A DNA stretch of 64,000 nt, from NCBI RefSeq assembly GCF_001594015.1, contig NZ_LTBC01000001.1:124001-188000 (forward strand). The letters run 5' to 3'. The notes under the pieces are model-generated. The model saw nothing but the letters and a program-made list of their open reading frames with translations. It was not told where the DNA came from and searched no databases. Position numbers and translations under genes: made by a program. Source of the stretch: Moorella mulderi DSM 14980. Its GTDB lineage: Bacteria; Bacillota; DSM-521; Neomoorellales; Neomoorellaceae. Below, piece after piece: positions 15,410 through 26,163 of this stretch. The stretch's first letter is position 1. The number at the start of each line of letters is the position of its first letter.

Positions 15410-16570
15410 TCATGGCATGGTCAGCCTCTTGATAAGCATTGTCCCGTAGCTCCCCCGCGGCAGCTTGAAAAAGAGGCGCATTTTCTGCCTGCCGGGGTAA
15501 AGGTCATCAGGCTCCGCGGGCTGCAAACGAAAATCGCCGGGAAAAACTACGGCTTCCCTGGGCGTCGACTTAAAAAAGGCCTGCCGGACCTTACGCAGGT
15601 TGAAACTGCTGCGCTTGATACCTCTTTCCTCCATGATGGCCGCAAAGAGCTGCTCGGTGCTGGCATCGGGAAACTCCATGCGGCTGGCAGCCAGCGGCAA
15701 GAAAAGAGACTTCAAATAGGCAAGCTCTTTTCTTTCCAGGCGCCGGTAAAAAAGGTAGGGCCCGGCTACTCCGGGTACGGCCACAAGATCAAGCCCCAGA
15801 TCCTGCAAAATCCTTCTTAAAAGCTCATTAAAGAGAAAACTCTGGTAGGCCGAAAAAAGAAGCGAAAGCTCTTCTCCGGGGATCATCTGCAAAGCCTCTA
15901 TGTAAGCCTTCGGTTTCCCGGCAAGCAAGGAAAATATTCTACTCTCCATAGTGGTTTTAGCACGCGCCAGGCAGGTCGCCCAATCACCCCAGTGCTCGCG
16001 GAAAAAGAGCTTGCGTTCCCGGGCCTCTTTTTTTTCTTCCGGGTAAATACCGGTAAGGTAGATCTGCAGGCTGCCGTTATAGTGCCTTTTCAGCAGCCTT
16101 TCGGCCATGAGGCCCATCTGGCGGTCCATGCTGCCGAAACGCTGGTCGTCATAGTAATTGGGGTAGCCGAAACCCCGTACTTCATCAACCCGGCGGGTGA
16201 TGCGGGATACTTCTACCGTGCCGAGGGCGCGGAGGGTGATGGCAAACTCGTTCCCCTCCAGGAGATCGGGCCCCATGGGCCGGTCCATATAGCCAATGCT
16301 CCGCAAGGAAAAGTTTTCTTCTTTAGTGGTTAAATCAGCAGCATGCTTCACCGTGACGTACTGAAAGGTATGGGCGTGCCTGTCCTTTAATCCCCCGTAA
16401 GCAAAAAGGCGGTAGGGAAGGTTATGGGCCTTTGCCAGCCGCATTAAAAGATCAATGGTATTCCAGCCCTTCTTTTCCAAAAGGTACAGCCGGTAAAGAC
16501 CCTTTTCCCGGACAGGCAGGCGGGCCAGTTCCCGGACCACGAAATCCTCGGGGATCACCTTTAATTTCAT
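15410..16570 (-). CDS. truD: tRNA pseudouridine(13) synthase TruD
   Basis: The 386-aa protein has the TruD hallmarks. These are the N-terminal KVIPEDFVV, the catalytic GLKD (D63), and NYYDDQRFGS near residue 138, which leads into the inserted TRUD domain. It makes pseudouridine at tRNA position 13. The C-terminal third carries the conserved LRKVRQAFF segment and closes with a basic tail. It lies 45 nt upstream of the RsuA-type gene on the same strand. TruD is patchy in Firmicutes, but length and motifs are normal here. Confidence 0.93.
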   Translation of the reverse strand: MKLKVIPEDFVVRELARLPVREKGLYRLYLLEKKGWNTIDLLMRLAKAHNLPYRLFAYGGLKDRHAHTFQYVTVKHAADLTTKEENFSLRSIGYMDRPMGPDLLEGNEFAITLRALGTVEVSRITRRVDEVRGFGYPNYYDDQRFGSMDRQMGLMAERLLKRHYNGSLQIYLTGIYPEEKKEARERKLFFREHWGDWATCLARAKTTMESRIFSLLAGKPKAYIEALQMIPGEELSLLFSAYQSFLFNELLRRILQDLGLDLVAVPGVAGPYLFYRRLERKELAYLKSLFLPLAASRMEFPDASTEQLFAAIMEERGIKRSSFNLRKVRQAFFKSTPREAVVFPGDFRLQPAEPDDLYPGRQKMRLFFKLPRGSYGTMLIKRLTMP

Positions 16571-16904
16571 TGTCTTACTCCTTATGCCTGTTTATCGCCT
16601 CCCTAAATATGTACCACAATCCCTACCGGTTTGCAAATGTGCCTGACCGAAAACAAAAGCCGGGACACCATCATGCCCGGCCCGGTATCTGGAAGCACCA
16701 GGTGAATATCATTTAGTAGTCAATAACGTTATGAGGAAGGCTCCCTGGAGGTAAAAAAACTTGTCACCAACTCTCTCCTTGTAGCTACCAGTAAAATTGC
16801 CTATGCCGAAGCAAGGGCGGCCCTGGCCCGGGGTCACCGGGAAAAAGCTCTCAAAGATGAAATATACGCCCAGGCCGTCGAAGCTCTTAAAGGCCGTTTC
16901 TGAC
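16571..16904. other. Gene-poor gap with a terminator and a possible plus-strand ORF remnant
   Basis: Besides the hairpin at 16652-16681, plus-strand 16727-16903 is an open frame of 58 codons without ATG, GTG or TTG. It reads in part KLVTNSLLVATSKIAY and later EALKGRF. A GGAGGT at 16747-16752 followed by a 7-A run hints that an original start or frame was lost there. I do not recognise the family. No other signal was seen. Confidence 0.35.
16652..16681 (-). terminator. Terminator-like hairpin downstream of the ykgJ-type gene
   Basis: On the minus strand GCCGGG (16681-16676) pairs with CCCGGC (16664-16659), followed by TTTTGTTTTC. It would end minus-strand transcripts before truD. Confidence 0.6.
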
Positions 16905-17417
16905 TTAGCTATTCTTTTTCCAGCCCAACTCTTTTTTTAGTTCCTCGTAAACATGAAACACAATGGGGCAGACGGCATAATTATCAATTACTCCAATTAA
17001 CCGGAAAACAAAGCCTTTTTTGTGCAAGTGAGGATAACTCCGGCAATCATCGGGACGGTATAAATATTGCGTACATAGATTGTCCTTTAGAAACGGGCAG
17101 GGTTGCTGGTTAAAAACATAATTGTTTTCAACTTTTTTTAAGTACTTCTCTTTAACTACGGAACCCGGAATACCCATCCCTTGAGTTAACCTTGTGATAT
17201 CTTTATCGTGCAGAACGGGAGTGCATTCCCGGCAACAGTTGGCGCACTGTTTGCAGTCAATCTGCGAAGAAATATCTTTATATAACCTGTGTACCAGGTT
17301 ATCCACTTTTTTATCCGCAATACGAGTTTTTAAGAACGAACGGAATTCCCAGTTTTCATCTTCTTTCTGTGCGGCTATCAATTTTAGCTTTTCCGGTGCA
17401 ATTGCAAAAACCATCAT
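16905..17417 (-). CDS. YkgJ family cysteine-cluster protein
   Basis: This 170-aa protein holds the YkgJ cluster C55-x2-C58-x2-CC(61,62)-x2-C65. Later cysteines come in CPFLKDNLC, then a conserved YRPDDCRSYP segment and a further C near 150. These are the Zn or Fe-S ligands of the family, earlier annotated as Fe-S oxidoreductases. Its function is not established. Two adjacent ATGs follow GAGGTGAGGGA, and either could be used. It is monocistronic between two terminators or promoters. Base composition is more AT-rich than its neighbours, a mild sign of separate history. Confidence 0.85.
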   Translation of the reverse strand: MMVFAIAPEKLKLIAAQKEDENWEFRSFLKTRIADKKVDNLVHRLYKDISSQIDCKQCANCCRECTPVLHDKDITRLTQGMGIPGSVVKEKYLKKVENNYVFNQQPCPFLKDNLCTQYLYRPDDCRSYPHLHKKGFVFRLIGVIDNYAVCPIVFHVYEELKKELGWKKNS

Positions 17418-17471
17418 TCCCTCACCTCAGCGGAAAGATTTTTAGAAAACGTAATCAAAGCACCTAAAGGC

Positions 17472-18893
17472 TCACAGATTACCATTACCATGGAATTGAC
17501 AGGCTTCAATAAGCAGCAGGTCATGTCGTTCTGCCGCCATCTGATGCAGTTCCTCGCTGAAGCCGTTCCGGGCAAAGAGGGCGTAATATACTTGCGGCGG
17601 CCGCTGAAAATGTGGTACTACGGCTTTGACCTTTTGCTGGAGTTCGGAGAGTACATTTGCCCCTACCGGTTTCCCCCACCATTTACACTCACCCACTAAA
17701 ATGGCCGATTCGTCCTCATTTATGGCCAGCAGATCCAATTCGTTCTGCCCGTCCCACCAGGAACCAAGGCGATAAGGATAAAAGGGTAGTTTACCACCCT
17801 GCCCCAAAAATCGTAAATGCTGCCGGCAAACCTCTTCAAAAACCGGACCAACAAAATCCGGAAAATGGGGCTTGATCCTGGTTTCCAGCACCCGTTCTGC
17901 TTCTCCCTCCTCCAGCTCGCTGCGGTTGGGATAAACGAAGCGAAACCAGAAACGTAGAAATTGATCCCGTAACCGGTAAATACCCCGGCGGCTTTTTTGC
18001 GGCTGCTTTTCCGTCACCGGCACCAGACGCTGGATTAAACCCATGTCTCTTAATATGTCCAGGTAACGAGAAGTGGCGCTGCGGTCGTGCAGGCCCGCCG
18101 CCTGGGTGATTTCATTCAAGCGGGTTTTACCATGGGCAATAGCCCTCAGTACAGCAAAATAATTGGCCGGTTCCCGCAGTTCCTGCATAAGAAGAAAACG
18201 AGGTTCTTCATAAAGGAAAGTACCCCGGCGTAACACCCGGCGGGCAATACCAGTAAAAAGATCGTTTTCATCCATAAACTCCAGCAGGTATGCCGGTACT
18301 CCACCGAGCACGGCGTAGGCTTCCACAAGCCATACGGAACCCCTTCCCGGGAAAAAGCCAGCAATATCGTGAAAATGCAGGGGCTCAATCAAATATTGCC
18401 CCGTACGCCTGCCATAAAGGGCACTTTTATACCCCAGAACCTCCCTTTCCATCACGCCTACATAAGAACCACACAAAATACATAATATCCTGGTATTCCT
18501 CAATTCTTCGTCCCAAACTTTCTGCAAAATGGAAGGAATACTAGGATTGGTTTCCATAAGATAGGGAAATTCATCCAGGACCACAATAAGCTGCTCCTGC
18601 CGGGCCAGCCCACCCATAAAACGGAAGGCAGCCTCCCAAGAAGGAAAGGAAAAACCCGTTTCTGCCTGTCCGTAAGCCCGCTCCCACAGTCGTTGCGAAA
18701 AAGCGGCCAGCTGCTCCCGGTCAGGCGCCAGGTCGGCCACAAAAAAGACGTGTTTTTTCTCCCGGCAAAAAAACCTAAGCAGTTCCGTTTTCCCAACCCG
18801 CCGGCGGCCGTATAACACCAGCAGCTGGGCACGACCGCTTTTATAAACTTCCTCCAGCCAGTTTAATTCTGTTTGGCGGTTTACAAAAACCAT
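17472..18893 (-). CDS. AAA ATPase with DUF234-type C-terminal nuclease-like domain
   Basis: I place the start at ATG 18893, 6 nt after GAGGT; the longer frame to 19022 crosses the promoter and glmS terminator. The protein is 473 aa. Walker A is GRRRVGKT (29-36), Walker B is LIVVLDEFPY, and a winged-helix segment (SATSRYLDILRDMGLI) follows the ATPase. The C-terminal part has a PD-(D/E)xK-like pattern (ELDLLAIN ... LVGECKWW). This is the archaeal-type ATPase/DUF234 family, common in thermophiles and often laterally moved. Its cellular role is unknown. A palindrome in its promoter suggests control, perhaps by itself. Confidence 0.85.
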   Translation of the reverse strand: MVFVNRQTELNWLEEVYKSGRAQLLVLYGRRRVGKTELLRFFCREKKHVFFVADLAPDREQLAAFSQRLWERAYGQAETGFSFPSWEAAFRFMGGLARQEQLIVVLDEFPYLMETNPSIPSILQKVWDEELRNTRILCILCGSYVGVMEREVLGYKSALYGRRTGQYLIEPLHFHDIAGFFPGRGSVWLVEAYAVLGGVPAYLLEFMDENDLFTGIARRVLRRGTFLYEEPRFLLMQELREPANYFAVLRAIAHGKTRLNEITQAAGLHDRSATSRYLDILRDMGLIQRLVPVTEKQPQKSRRGIYRLRDQFLRFWFRFVYPNRSELEEGEAERVLETRIKPHFPDFVGPVFEEVCRQHLRFLGQGGKLPFYPYRLGSWWDGQNELDLLAINEDESAILVGECKWWGKPVGANVLSELQQKVKAVVPHFQRPPQVYYALFARNGFSEELHQMAAERHDLLLIEACQFHGNGNL

Positions 18894-18924
18894 TTTAGTA
18901 CCTCGCATCATTAGTCTAATCATA

Positions 18925-18953
18925 ATTATACTATGTTGGCAACATGAATTCAA
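18925..18953 (-). promoter_or_regulatory. Promoter of the DUF234-type ATPase with an embedded palindrome
   Basis: On the minus strand TTGAAT (18953-18948), 17 bp and TATAAT (18930-18925) form the promoter. ATGTTG-G-CAACAT (18933-18945), a perfect 13-bp palindrome, fills the spacer and is a likely operator. Confidence 0.7.
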
Positions 18954-18989
18954 AGGAAAAGGCCCTCTTCCCAATCTGGAAAGAGAGCC
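18952..18989 (-). terminator. glmS terminator
   Basis: On the minus strand a 12-bp stem (18989-18978 with 18972-18961, two G-T pairs) encloses a 5-nt loop and is followed by TTTTCCTTT. It overlaps by two bases the -35 box of the next minus-strand promoter. The plus strand also has a T run (18991-18995). Confidence 0.85.
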
Positions 18990-19049
18990 CTTTTTCTTGG
19001 CAAGAAGAACCAAGGTCAACACATCTAGCTAGCAGAATTATTTATCTTA

Positions 19050-20870
<1,821 letters not shown>

Positions 20871-20880
20871 ATAGAGCTCA

Positions 20881-20910
20881 CTCTCCCTGTATTTTTTTAA
20901 CCAGGGAGAG
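20881..20910 (-). promoter_or_regulatory. Hairpin that may mask the glmS ribosome site
   Basis: CTCTCCCTG (20881-20889) and CAGGGAGAG (20902-20910) pair perfectly around a 12-nt A/T-rich loop. On the minus-strand transcript the 3' arm contains GGGAGAG, the only ribosome-site-like sequence before the ATG at 20870. It lies between the ribozyme and the start and could control translation. Confidence 0.5.
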
Positions 20911-20928
20911 ATAAAGGGTTACCCGGCG

Positions 20929-21108
20929 CCCTTTGTCCCCGGGATTACTCCCGGGTTTTGTAGCGCCTTTGACGGTCGTAACCAGACCGGGGGGCACCCG
21001 CCGATGCCTCGATCAACCCCCGCCTCGTCAACCCTCCGGCACCCGCCTGCCTGGATGGCCCTCCTGGCTCACCCGGGCATAAACGGCGGGCCGGCTGGTC
21101 CCGGCGCT
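20929..21108 (-). ncRNA. glmS ribozyme-riboswitch
   Basis: The minus strand from 21108 to about 20929 carries the conserved glmS ribozyme core. The cleavage site is A-GCGCC (A at 21108, G at 21107). GAGGGTTGACGAGG follows, then TGATCGAGGCATCGGCGGGT, GGTTACGACCGTCAAAGG and the 3' ACAAAGGG. These blocks have the order and spacing of known glmS ribozymes. Glucosamine-6-phosphate acts as the cofactor for self-cleavage, which destabilises the glmS message. It takes up almost the whole gap between glmM and glmS. The 3' boundary is approximate. Confidence 0.93.
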
Positions 21109-21345
21109 TGCCTTTGTCCTGATTCCTTTATCTCTCCCCTTTAACCTGCTGTATAACCCGGACCTCCTGCGGCCCGGGTAAAAATCACCCCCTTTCCCCG
21201 GAACGGATTTCCTTATGCCCCGGCGCCACCAGGTAGTAACGGCGGTGATAAGCCGGTTTAAAACCGCCTGGTCCTTTCGTGCCCTGGTGCTGCCGGGTAA
21301 CAGCGGCGGCATCCGGCAGTTCCTGCGCTCCTTTGCCGGCAGGGC

Positions 21346-22680
21346 TCACAACCCGGCGGCAGCCCGCTGCAGGCAGGCCATAATGGCCTCCAGCTCTTCC
21401 CTGTCCGGGCCTTCTAACATGAGACGGATAATGGGTTCTGTTCCCGAAGGCCTGACCAGGACCCGCCCCCGGCCCGCCAGCTGCTCCCGGGCCGCCGCCA
21501 CGGCTGCCAGGAGGGCCGGGCTGGCCATGGCGGCCTCTTTATCCGTCACCGTTACGTTGACCAGCAGCTGGGGCAAGTGCGGCATGGCTGCCGCCAGCTG
21601 CGACAGGGGCCGGCCGGTGGCGGCCATAACCTGCAACAGTTGCACCCCGGTAAGCAGGCCGTCGCCGGTGGTATTGTGCTCCAACAGGATAATGTGGCCC
21701 GACTGCTCGCCGCCCAGGACGGCACCCGTCCGCAGCATCTCCTCCAGGACATAGCGGTCGCCGACCCGGGTCTGGTGCACCCGCAGGCCCGCTGCCGTGA
21801 GGGCCTGGTGGAGGCCGAAGTTGCTCATGACCGTCACCACTACCTGGCCGCCGGGCAGGCCTCCCTGCTCCTGGCGGTACAGGGCCAGGATGGTCATGAT
21901 GGCATCGCCATCGACCACCTGCCCCTTTTCATCCACGGCAATCACCCGGTCGGCGTCACCGTCAAAGGCCAGGCCCACAACGGCCCCCCGGGCGACAACC
22001 TCAGCCTGGAGAACCTCCGGGTGGGTGGAACCGCACCCGACGTTTATATTAGTCCCATCGGGGGTATTATGCAAGAGGTAAATTTCCGCCCCCAGGCGCT
22101 GGAAAACCGCCGGCGCGACCCGGCAGGCGGCACCATAGGCGCAGTCCAGCACCACCCGCAGGCCGGCCAGGCCCCGCCCGGCGGTACTGCAGATATGGGC
22201 AATGTAGCGCTCGGCAGCCTCCTCCAGCTCCTGCACCCGCCCCAGCTCCACGCCAACCGGCCGGGGCAGGTTATCTTCCGCTTCCAGGACCAGCCGTTCA
22301 ATCTCTTCTTCCACCGGGTCAGGCAGTTTGTGCCCGCTGGCGCTGAAGAATTTAATACCGTTGTCCGCCACGGGGTTGTGGGACGCCGAGATCACTACGC
22401 CGGCATCGGCTTCCAGGGCCCGGGTCAACCAGGCTACCGCCGGGGTAGGCACCACCCCTACCTTCAGGACGTCACCCCCGACAGAACAAATGCCGGCCAC
22501 CAGGGCGGCTTCCAGCATATCGCCGGAAATACGCGTGTCCCGGCCCACCACCACCCTGGCCCGGCCTTCCGGCCCCGCCAGGACGGCAGCGCCGGCGCGT
22601 CCCAGGCGAAAGGCTAACTCCGGGGTAAGGCCGGCGTTGGCCACCCCGCGGACTCCGTCAGTACCGAATAACTTTGCCAT
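21346..22680 (-). CDS. glmM: Phosphoglucosamine mutase
   Basis: This 444-aa phosphohexomutase begins [15 protein letters not shown] and has the phosphoserine loop SASHNP with S100 as the phosphorylated residue. The metal-binding DGDADR and the sugar-phosphate RPSGTEP come later. It converts glucosamine-6-phosphate to glucosamine-1-phosphate. It sits between cdaR and glmS, the conserved arrangement in Gram-positives in which CdaR and GlmM modulate the diadenylate cyclase. Length is normal. Confidence 0.96.
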   Translation of the reverse strand: MAKLFGTDGVRGVANAGLTPELAFRLGRAGAAVLAGPEGRARVVVGRDTRISGDMLEAALVAGICSVGGDVLKVGVVPTPAVAWLTRALEADAGVVISASHNPVADNGIKFFSASGHKLPDPVEEEIERLVLEAEDNLPRPVGVELGRVQELEEAAERYIAHICSTAGRGLAGLRVVLDCAYGAACRVAPAVFQRLGAEIYLLHNTPDGTNINVGCGSTHPEVLQAEVVARGAVVGLAFDGDADRVIAVDEKGQVVDGDAIMTILALYRQEQGGLPGGQVVVTVMSNFGLHQALTAAGLRVHQTRVGDRYVLEEMLRTGAVLGGEQSGHIILLEHNTTGDGLLTGVQLLQVMAATGRPLSQLAAAMPHLPQLLVNVTVTDKEAAMASPALLAAVAAAREQLAGRGRVLVRPSGTEPIIRLMLEGPDREELEAIMACLQRAAAGL

Positions 22681-22730
22681 GCTCTCACCTGTTTACTGCA
22701 TTATATGTTCTTGCTGGAAAATCGCTACTG

Positions 22731-23696
22731 TCACGGCGTGCTGCTAGGATTGGCAGCCCCTCCGCCAGGGTCGCTAGCCTTGCCTATCTCCACTACCACC
22801 CTTACCCGCGGGAAGCTGCTGACCTGTACGCCAGCCGGTATTTCCAGGTTCGTCTCCGCCGTAACATTCTTCGTAGCCCCGGCAATATTAATTGGGGCCG
22901 TATTGATATAATCCAGGGCCGCTAAATGGTTGTAGGAAGCAAAGACCTCCACCACTTCCGGCTGGAGAATTACCCGCTGGACGGCATAGCCTTTGGCCGG
23001 CTCGCCTGCCAGCTGGGGACGCACCGCCAGGAACTTGCTGGGCATGTCCTGGACTACAGGTACAAATGTTTCTACCACTTCCGGGGAGACGGTTAACCAT
23101 TCCTGCAAAGGACGACCCTCCCGGTCAGCCAGCTTTACCGGCAGCTGGGCCAGGAAGTTGCCGCTGGCCTGGTCGATTTTGGCCTCCACATAGACCCGGC
23201 CGATGCTTTTCAGGGTTTCAGCAGAACCGGAAACAACTACCTGGGAAGGCTTGATGACCGGTTCCAGCGCCCGGTAGCCGCTGGCCGGCGTGCCCAGGAG
23301 GTTCACCTGGACCGGCAGCTGTACCTGCTCAATTTTATCTAGTTTTATCGTCACCTGGGAAGGGTTCACGTGAATTACATTTATCCCTTCCGGCACCTCG
23401 ACCCGGACGGGTAAAAGATTATCACCGACTTTAGCCTCCCGCAGGCTGACATAGGCATGGACGTCCCTGGACAGCAAAGTATTTACCGCGGCCTTGCGCC
23501 CCTCCACCCGCACCTGGACTTCCGCCGGGCGGTCGGCAACCACCAGGCCCTCCCTCAAGTTTTCTGTTTCCAGGGGGACCCGGACCACCTTTTCCCCGGT
23601 GGGGTTCTGCTCGCCGGTTACATACATCCAGAGAATAATGGCCAAAGCGACTGCCAGCAGGCGGTAAATCCAATCGTGGCGAAAATGCTCCCGCAT
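22731..23696 (-). CDS. cdaR: YbbR-domain protein, c-di-AMP cyclase regulator CdaR
   Basis: The 321-aa protein has one N-terminal membrane helix (residues 10-26, LLAVALAIILWMYV) and a series of YbbR repeats of about 80 residues outside the membrane. It lies 2 nt after cdaA and 50 nt before glmM, the standard cdaA-cdaR-glmM order. In other Gram-positives CdaR binds and modulates the membrane cyclase CdaA. The end is rich in Gly, Ala and Pro and probably disordered. Confidence 0.92.
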   Translation of the reverse strand: MREHFRHDWIYRLLAVALAIILWMYVTGEQNPTGEKVVRVPLETENLREGLVVADRPAEVQVRVEGRKAAVNTLLSRDVHAYVSLREAKVGDNLLPVRVEVPEGINVIHVNPSQVTIKLDKIEQVQLPVQVNLLGTPASGYRALEPVIKPSQVVVSGSAETLKSIGRVYVEAKIDQASGNFLAQLPVKLADREGRPLQEWLTVSPEVVETFVPVVQDMPSKFLAVRPQLAGEPAKGYAVQRVILQPEVVEVFASYNHLAALDYINTAPINIAGATKNVTAETNLEIPAGVQVSSFPRVRVVVEIGKASDPGGGAANPSSTP

Positions 23697-23698
23697 TC

Positions 23699-24532
23699 TT
23701 ACGACCTCCAGGGCCAGAAGAAAGTACTGTGGTTAACCTGCGGTAATAATAAACTCTGGAGGAGTTCCTTCAGGTTTTTCTCATCCAGGAAGCGGGTCAG
23801 CTTCCCCCCCTCGGCAACGGAAATGGCGCCCGTTTCTTCCGAGACCACCAGGACCACGGCGTCGGATATTTCACTGATGCCCAAAGCCGCCCGGTGCCTG
23901 GTCCCCAGCTGCTTGCTTAAATAGGGGCTTTCGGAAAGGGGTAGAAAACAGCCGGCGGCTACCACCCGGTCCCCCCGGATAATGGCTGCCCCGTCGTGGA
24001 AGGGCGTCAGGGGTACGAAGATATTGATTAACAGCTCGGCGGAAACGACGCCGTCGACGCGAATGCCCGTCTCGATATAGTCATTGAGGCCCGTCTCCCG
24101 CTCGACAACTATCAGGGCGCCGGTACGGTTTTTAGCCAGCACCTGGGCGGCCCGCACCAGCTCATTAATAAGCTTTTCCATATCTTCGGCGCCCAGGACC
24201 GTCAAGGGACGGGCAAAAAACTTGCCCCGGCCCAGCTGTTCCAGGGCCCGCCTCAGTTCCGGCTGGAAGACTACCGGCAGGGCCACGACAATCACCAGGC
24301 GCAACTGGCTCAAAAGCCAGTTGATGGTGGTCAGGTGCAGGCGCTCGGCAATGACCGAGGCTACCACCAGCACCACCAGTCCCTTGATCAGCTGGACGGC
24401 CCGTGTACCCCTGATGAGCATGATGAATTTATAAATGACAAAGGCGACGATGCTGATATCAAGGATTATCCGCAGAAGGTCAATTATGTTTAACGATAAC
24501 AAGTAGCGCCACAGGGCCGCCAAACCAGTCAC
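23699..24532 (-). CDS. cdaA: Membrane diadenylate cyclase CdaA
   Basis: The 277-aa protein begins at GTG 24532 and has three membrane helices in residues 12-92. The DAC domain follows, with both catalytic motifs, DGA (180-182) and RHR (212-214, in GTRHRAALG). It makes cyclic di-AMP from two ATP at the membrane, a signal for potassium balance and wall stress. It is the first gene of the cdaA-cdaR-glmM-glmS block. The C-terminal extension of about 30 residues after the DAC fold is of ordinary length. The ribosome site is weak. Confidence 0.95.
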   Translation of the reverse strand: MTGLAALWRYLLSLNIIDLLRIILDISIVAFVIYKFIMLIRGTRAVQLIKGLVVLVVASVIAERLHLTTINWLLSQLRLVIVVALPVVFQPELRRALEQLGRGKFFARPLTVLGAEDMEKLINELVRAAQVLAKNRTGALIVVERETGLNDYIETGIRVDGVVSAELLINIFVPLTPFHDGAAIIRGDRVVAAGCFLPLSESPYLSKQLGTRHRAALGISEISDAVVLVVSEETGAISVAEGGKLTRFLDEKNLKELLQSLLLPQVNHSTFFWPWRS

Positions 24533-24687
24533 CCCAAATTTTCCCGCCGGCTTTAGTTAGTATATGAAGGTCCAGTCACTTCATTCGACAGGTAGAGGCT
24601 AAATCCCTTCTTTTTATGGCTGCCCGTTTTTACTAGTTGCCACCGGGCAAGACTTCATATAAAATAGCGCTAAAGGAGGAGTCCCTG

Positions 24688-25422
24688 GTGCGTAAAATTT
24701 ATCTTTCCCTGCTCCTCATCAGCCTTTTTTCCGGGCTCCTGGTAGCCTGGCAGTGGCGTTCCCACCAGGCCACCGCGGCTATAGAACGAAAGGATCCCGA
24801 ACTCATTGATATTATTCATTCCCTGGAAAAAGAAGACGCCTCCCTGGAAAATACCATCGCCGACCTGCGCAGCCAGATTGAAGCCCTCCAGAAGGATCGC
24901 GCCCAAGGAAAGGGCCGGCTGGCCCAGCTGCAGCAGGAAATAGAAGCCCTGAAACTGGCTGCCGGCCTAACTCCCGTGACGGGACCGGGGATAACCGTTA
25001 CCCTGGATGATAATAACGCCGGCGCCCAGGCGGCTAAAAACAGTTCACCGGCAACCTACAATCCGGAAGATTATATAATTCATGATAAGAATGTCCTCTA
25101 CCTGGTCAATGAATTAAAGGCTGCCGGCGCCGAAGCTATTGCCGTCAACGGCCAGCGGATTGTCACCAGCTCGGACATCCGTTGCGTCGGCACCGTCATC
25201 CTGGTGAATTCCACCCGCCTGGCCCCGCCTTACGAGGTTCAGGCCATCGGCAACCCCGATAGCCTGGAGGCAGCCATTCAAAAGGCTGTTGACTTTTCTT
25301 ACTTAAAAAGCCGCGACTTCCCGGTCAAGGTAACCAAATCCCAGAACCTGACCCTTCCCGCGTATAAAGGCGGTTTCTCCCAGGACTACGTCCGGCTGGT
25401 TAAAGCAGGGGGGCAGCAATAA
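24688..25422 (+). CDS. DUF881 family protein (copy 1)
   Basis: GTG 24688, 8 nt after AAAGGAGG, gives 244 aa; the frame is open farther upstream without a ribosome site. It has an N-terminal membrane helix (about residues 7-22) and a coiled coil (about 35-90, heptads rich in Leu, Glu and Gln). The DUF881 domain follows (GPGITVTLDD, then YLVNELKAAGAEAIAVNG). DUF881 proteins are found near division or sporulation genes in Firmicutes, with no known activity. It diverges from cdaA and is followed with zero gap by a paralogue. Confidence 0.88.
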   Translation: MRKIYLSLLLISLFSGLLVAWQWRSHQATAAIERKDPELIDIIHSLEKEDASLENTIADLRSQIEALQKDRAQGKGRLAQLQQEIEALKLAAGLTPVTGPGITVTLDDNNAGAQAAKNSSPATYNPEDYIIHDKNVLYLVNELKAAGAEAIAVNGQRIVTSSDIRCVGTVILVNSTRLAPPYEVQAIGNPDSLEAAIQKAVDFSYLKSRDFPVKVTKSQNLTLPAYKGGFSQDYVRLVKAGGQQ

Positions 25423-26148
25423 ATGCGAGGCAAATACTGGCCTGTTTCCCTGGCCATTGTTTTCTTAATCCTGGGTTTACTTTTATCGCTCCAGTTTCGT
25501 ACCCAGCGGCTGCTGGCCAGCTCCCTGGAAGCCCAGAAAACCGAAGACCTGGTGGCCATGTGGAAAAATTTGAGCAGCAAGCGCAGCCAGCTCCAGGATG
25601 AGATTGCCCAGCTCCAGCAGCAGCTCTTCACCCTTAAGACCGGTTCCGGCCAGGATAGTGACGCCGAAACGGCTCTGGAAAAAGAGCTGGCCCGCCTGCA
25701 GGTAAGCACCGGCCTTAGTCCTGTCAAAGGCCCGGGGATTACGGTTACCATTACTGGCGACGCCCCTCTTCTCTATGAGGATCTGGTGGACATCGTTAAC
25801 GAACTCTGGGCTTCAGGAGCCGAGGCCATCGCCATCAACGACCACCGCATCGGCGCCTTCACTGCCATTGCCGATAAAGAAGAGGGGTCGCGGGTTTACA
25901 TCACCATCGACGGTCAGAAGCTCCTCTATCCCATTGTCATCAAAGCCATCGGTGACCCCCATACCCTGGAAAAGGGTTTAACCTTCACCGGCGGGCTGAT
26001 CGAGAACCTCAACAACATGTTCAATATTTACCCCGACATTAAAAAAGAGCAGGACCTGCAGCTGCCTGGAACTTCCCTGCCCCGCTGGCAGTATGCTAAA
26101 CCCCTGCCCCCTGATAAACAAGCGCCAAAGCAAAGCCAGGCAAAATAA
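25423..26148 (+). CDS. DUF881 family protein (copy 2)
   Basis: This 241-aa paralogue of the preceding protein starts directly after its stop codon, so translation is probably coupled. It repeats the layout of a membrane helix (8-25), a coiled coil (35-85), and a DUF881 domain with KGPGITVTITGD and ELWASGAEAIAIND. Tandem pairs of DUF881 are common and may form a hetero-oligomer in the extracytoplasmic space. Its last codons lie inside the terminator hairpin at 26134. Confidence 0.88.
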   Translation: MRGKYWPVSLAIVFLILGLLLSLQFRTQRLLASSLEAQKTEDLVAMWKNLSSKRSQLQDEIAQLQQQLFTLKTGSGQDSDAETALEKELARLQVSTGLSPVKGPGITVTITGDAPLLYEDLVDIVNELWASGAEAIAINDHRIGAFTAIADKEEGSRVYITIDGQKLLYPIVIKAIGDPHTLEKGLTFTGGLIENLNNMFNIYPDIKKEQDLQLPGTSLPRWQYAKPLPPDKQAPKQSQAK

Positions 26149-26163
26149 AAAGCCTGGCTTTTT
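26134..26163 (+). terminator. Terminator overlapping the end of the DUF881 gene
   Basis: AGCCAGGC (26134-26141) pairs with GCCTGGCT (26152-26159), followed by a T run to 26163. The stop codon (26146-26148) lies in the loop. The convergent cimA ends at 26162, so the hairpin may serve both directions. Confidence 0.85.

Noticed and set aside
18894-19022. 43 extra N-terminal residues on the DUF234-type ATPase
   Set aside because: They would be read from the glmS terminator and the gene's own promoter; ATG 18893 has a ribosome site.
21028-21312. 94-codon minus-strand ORF between glmM and glmS
   Set aside because: It overlaps the glmS ribozyme and its leader, whose conserved RNA blocks explain the sequence.
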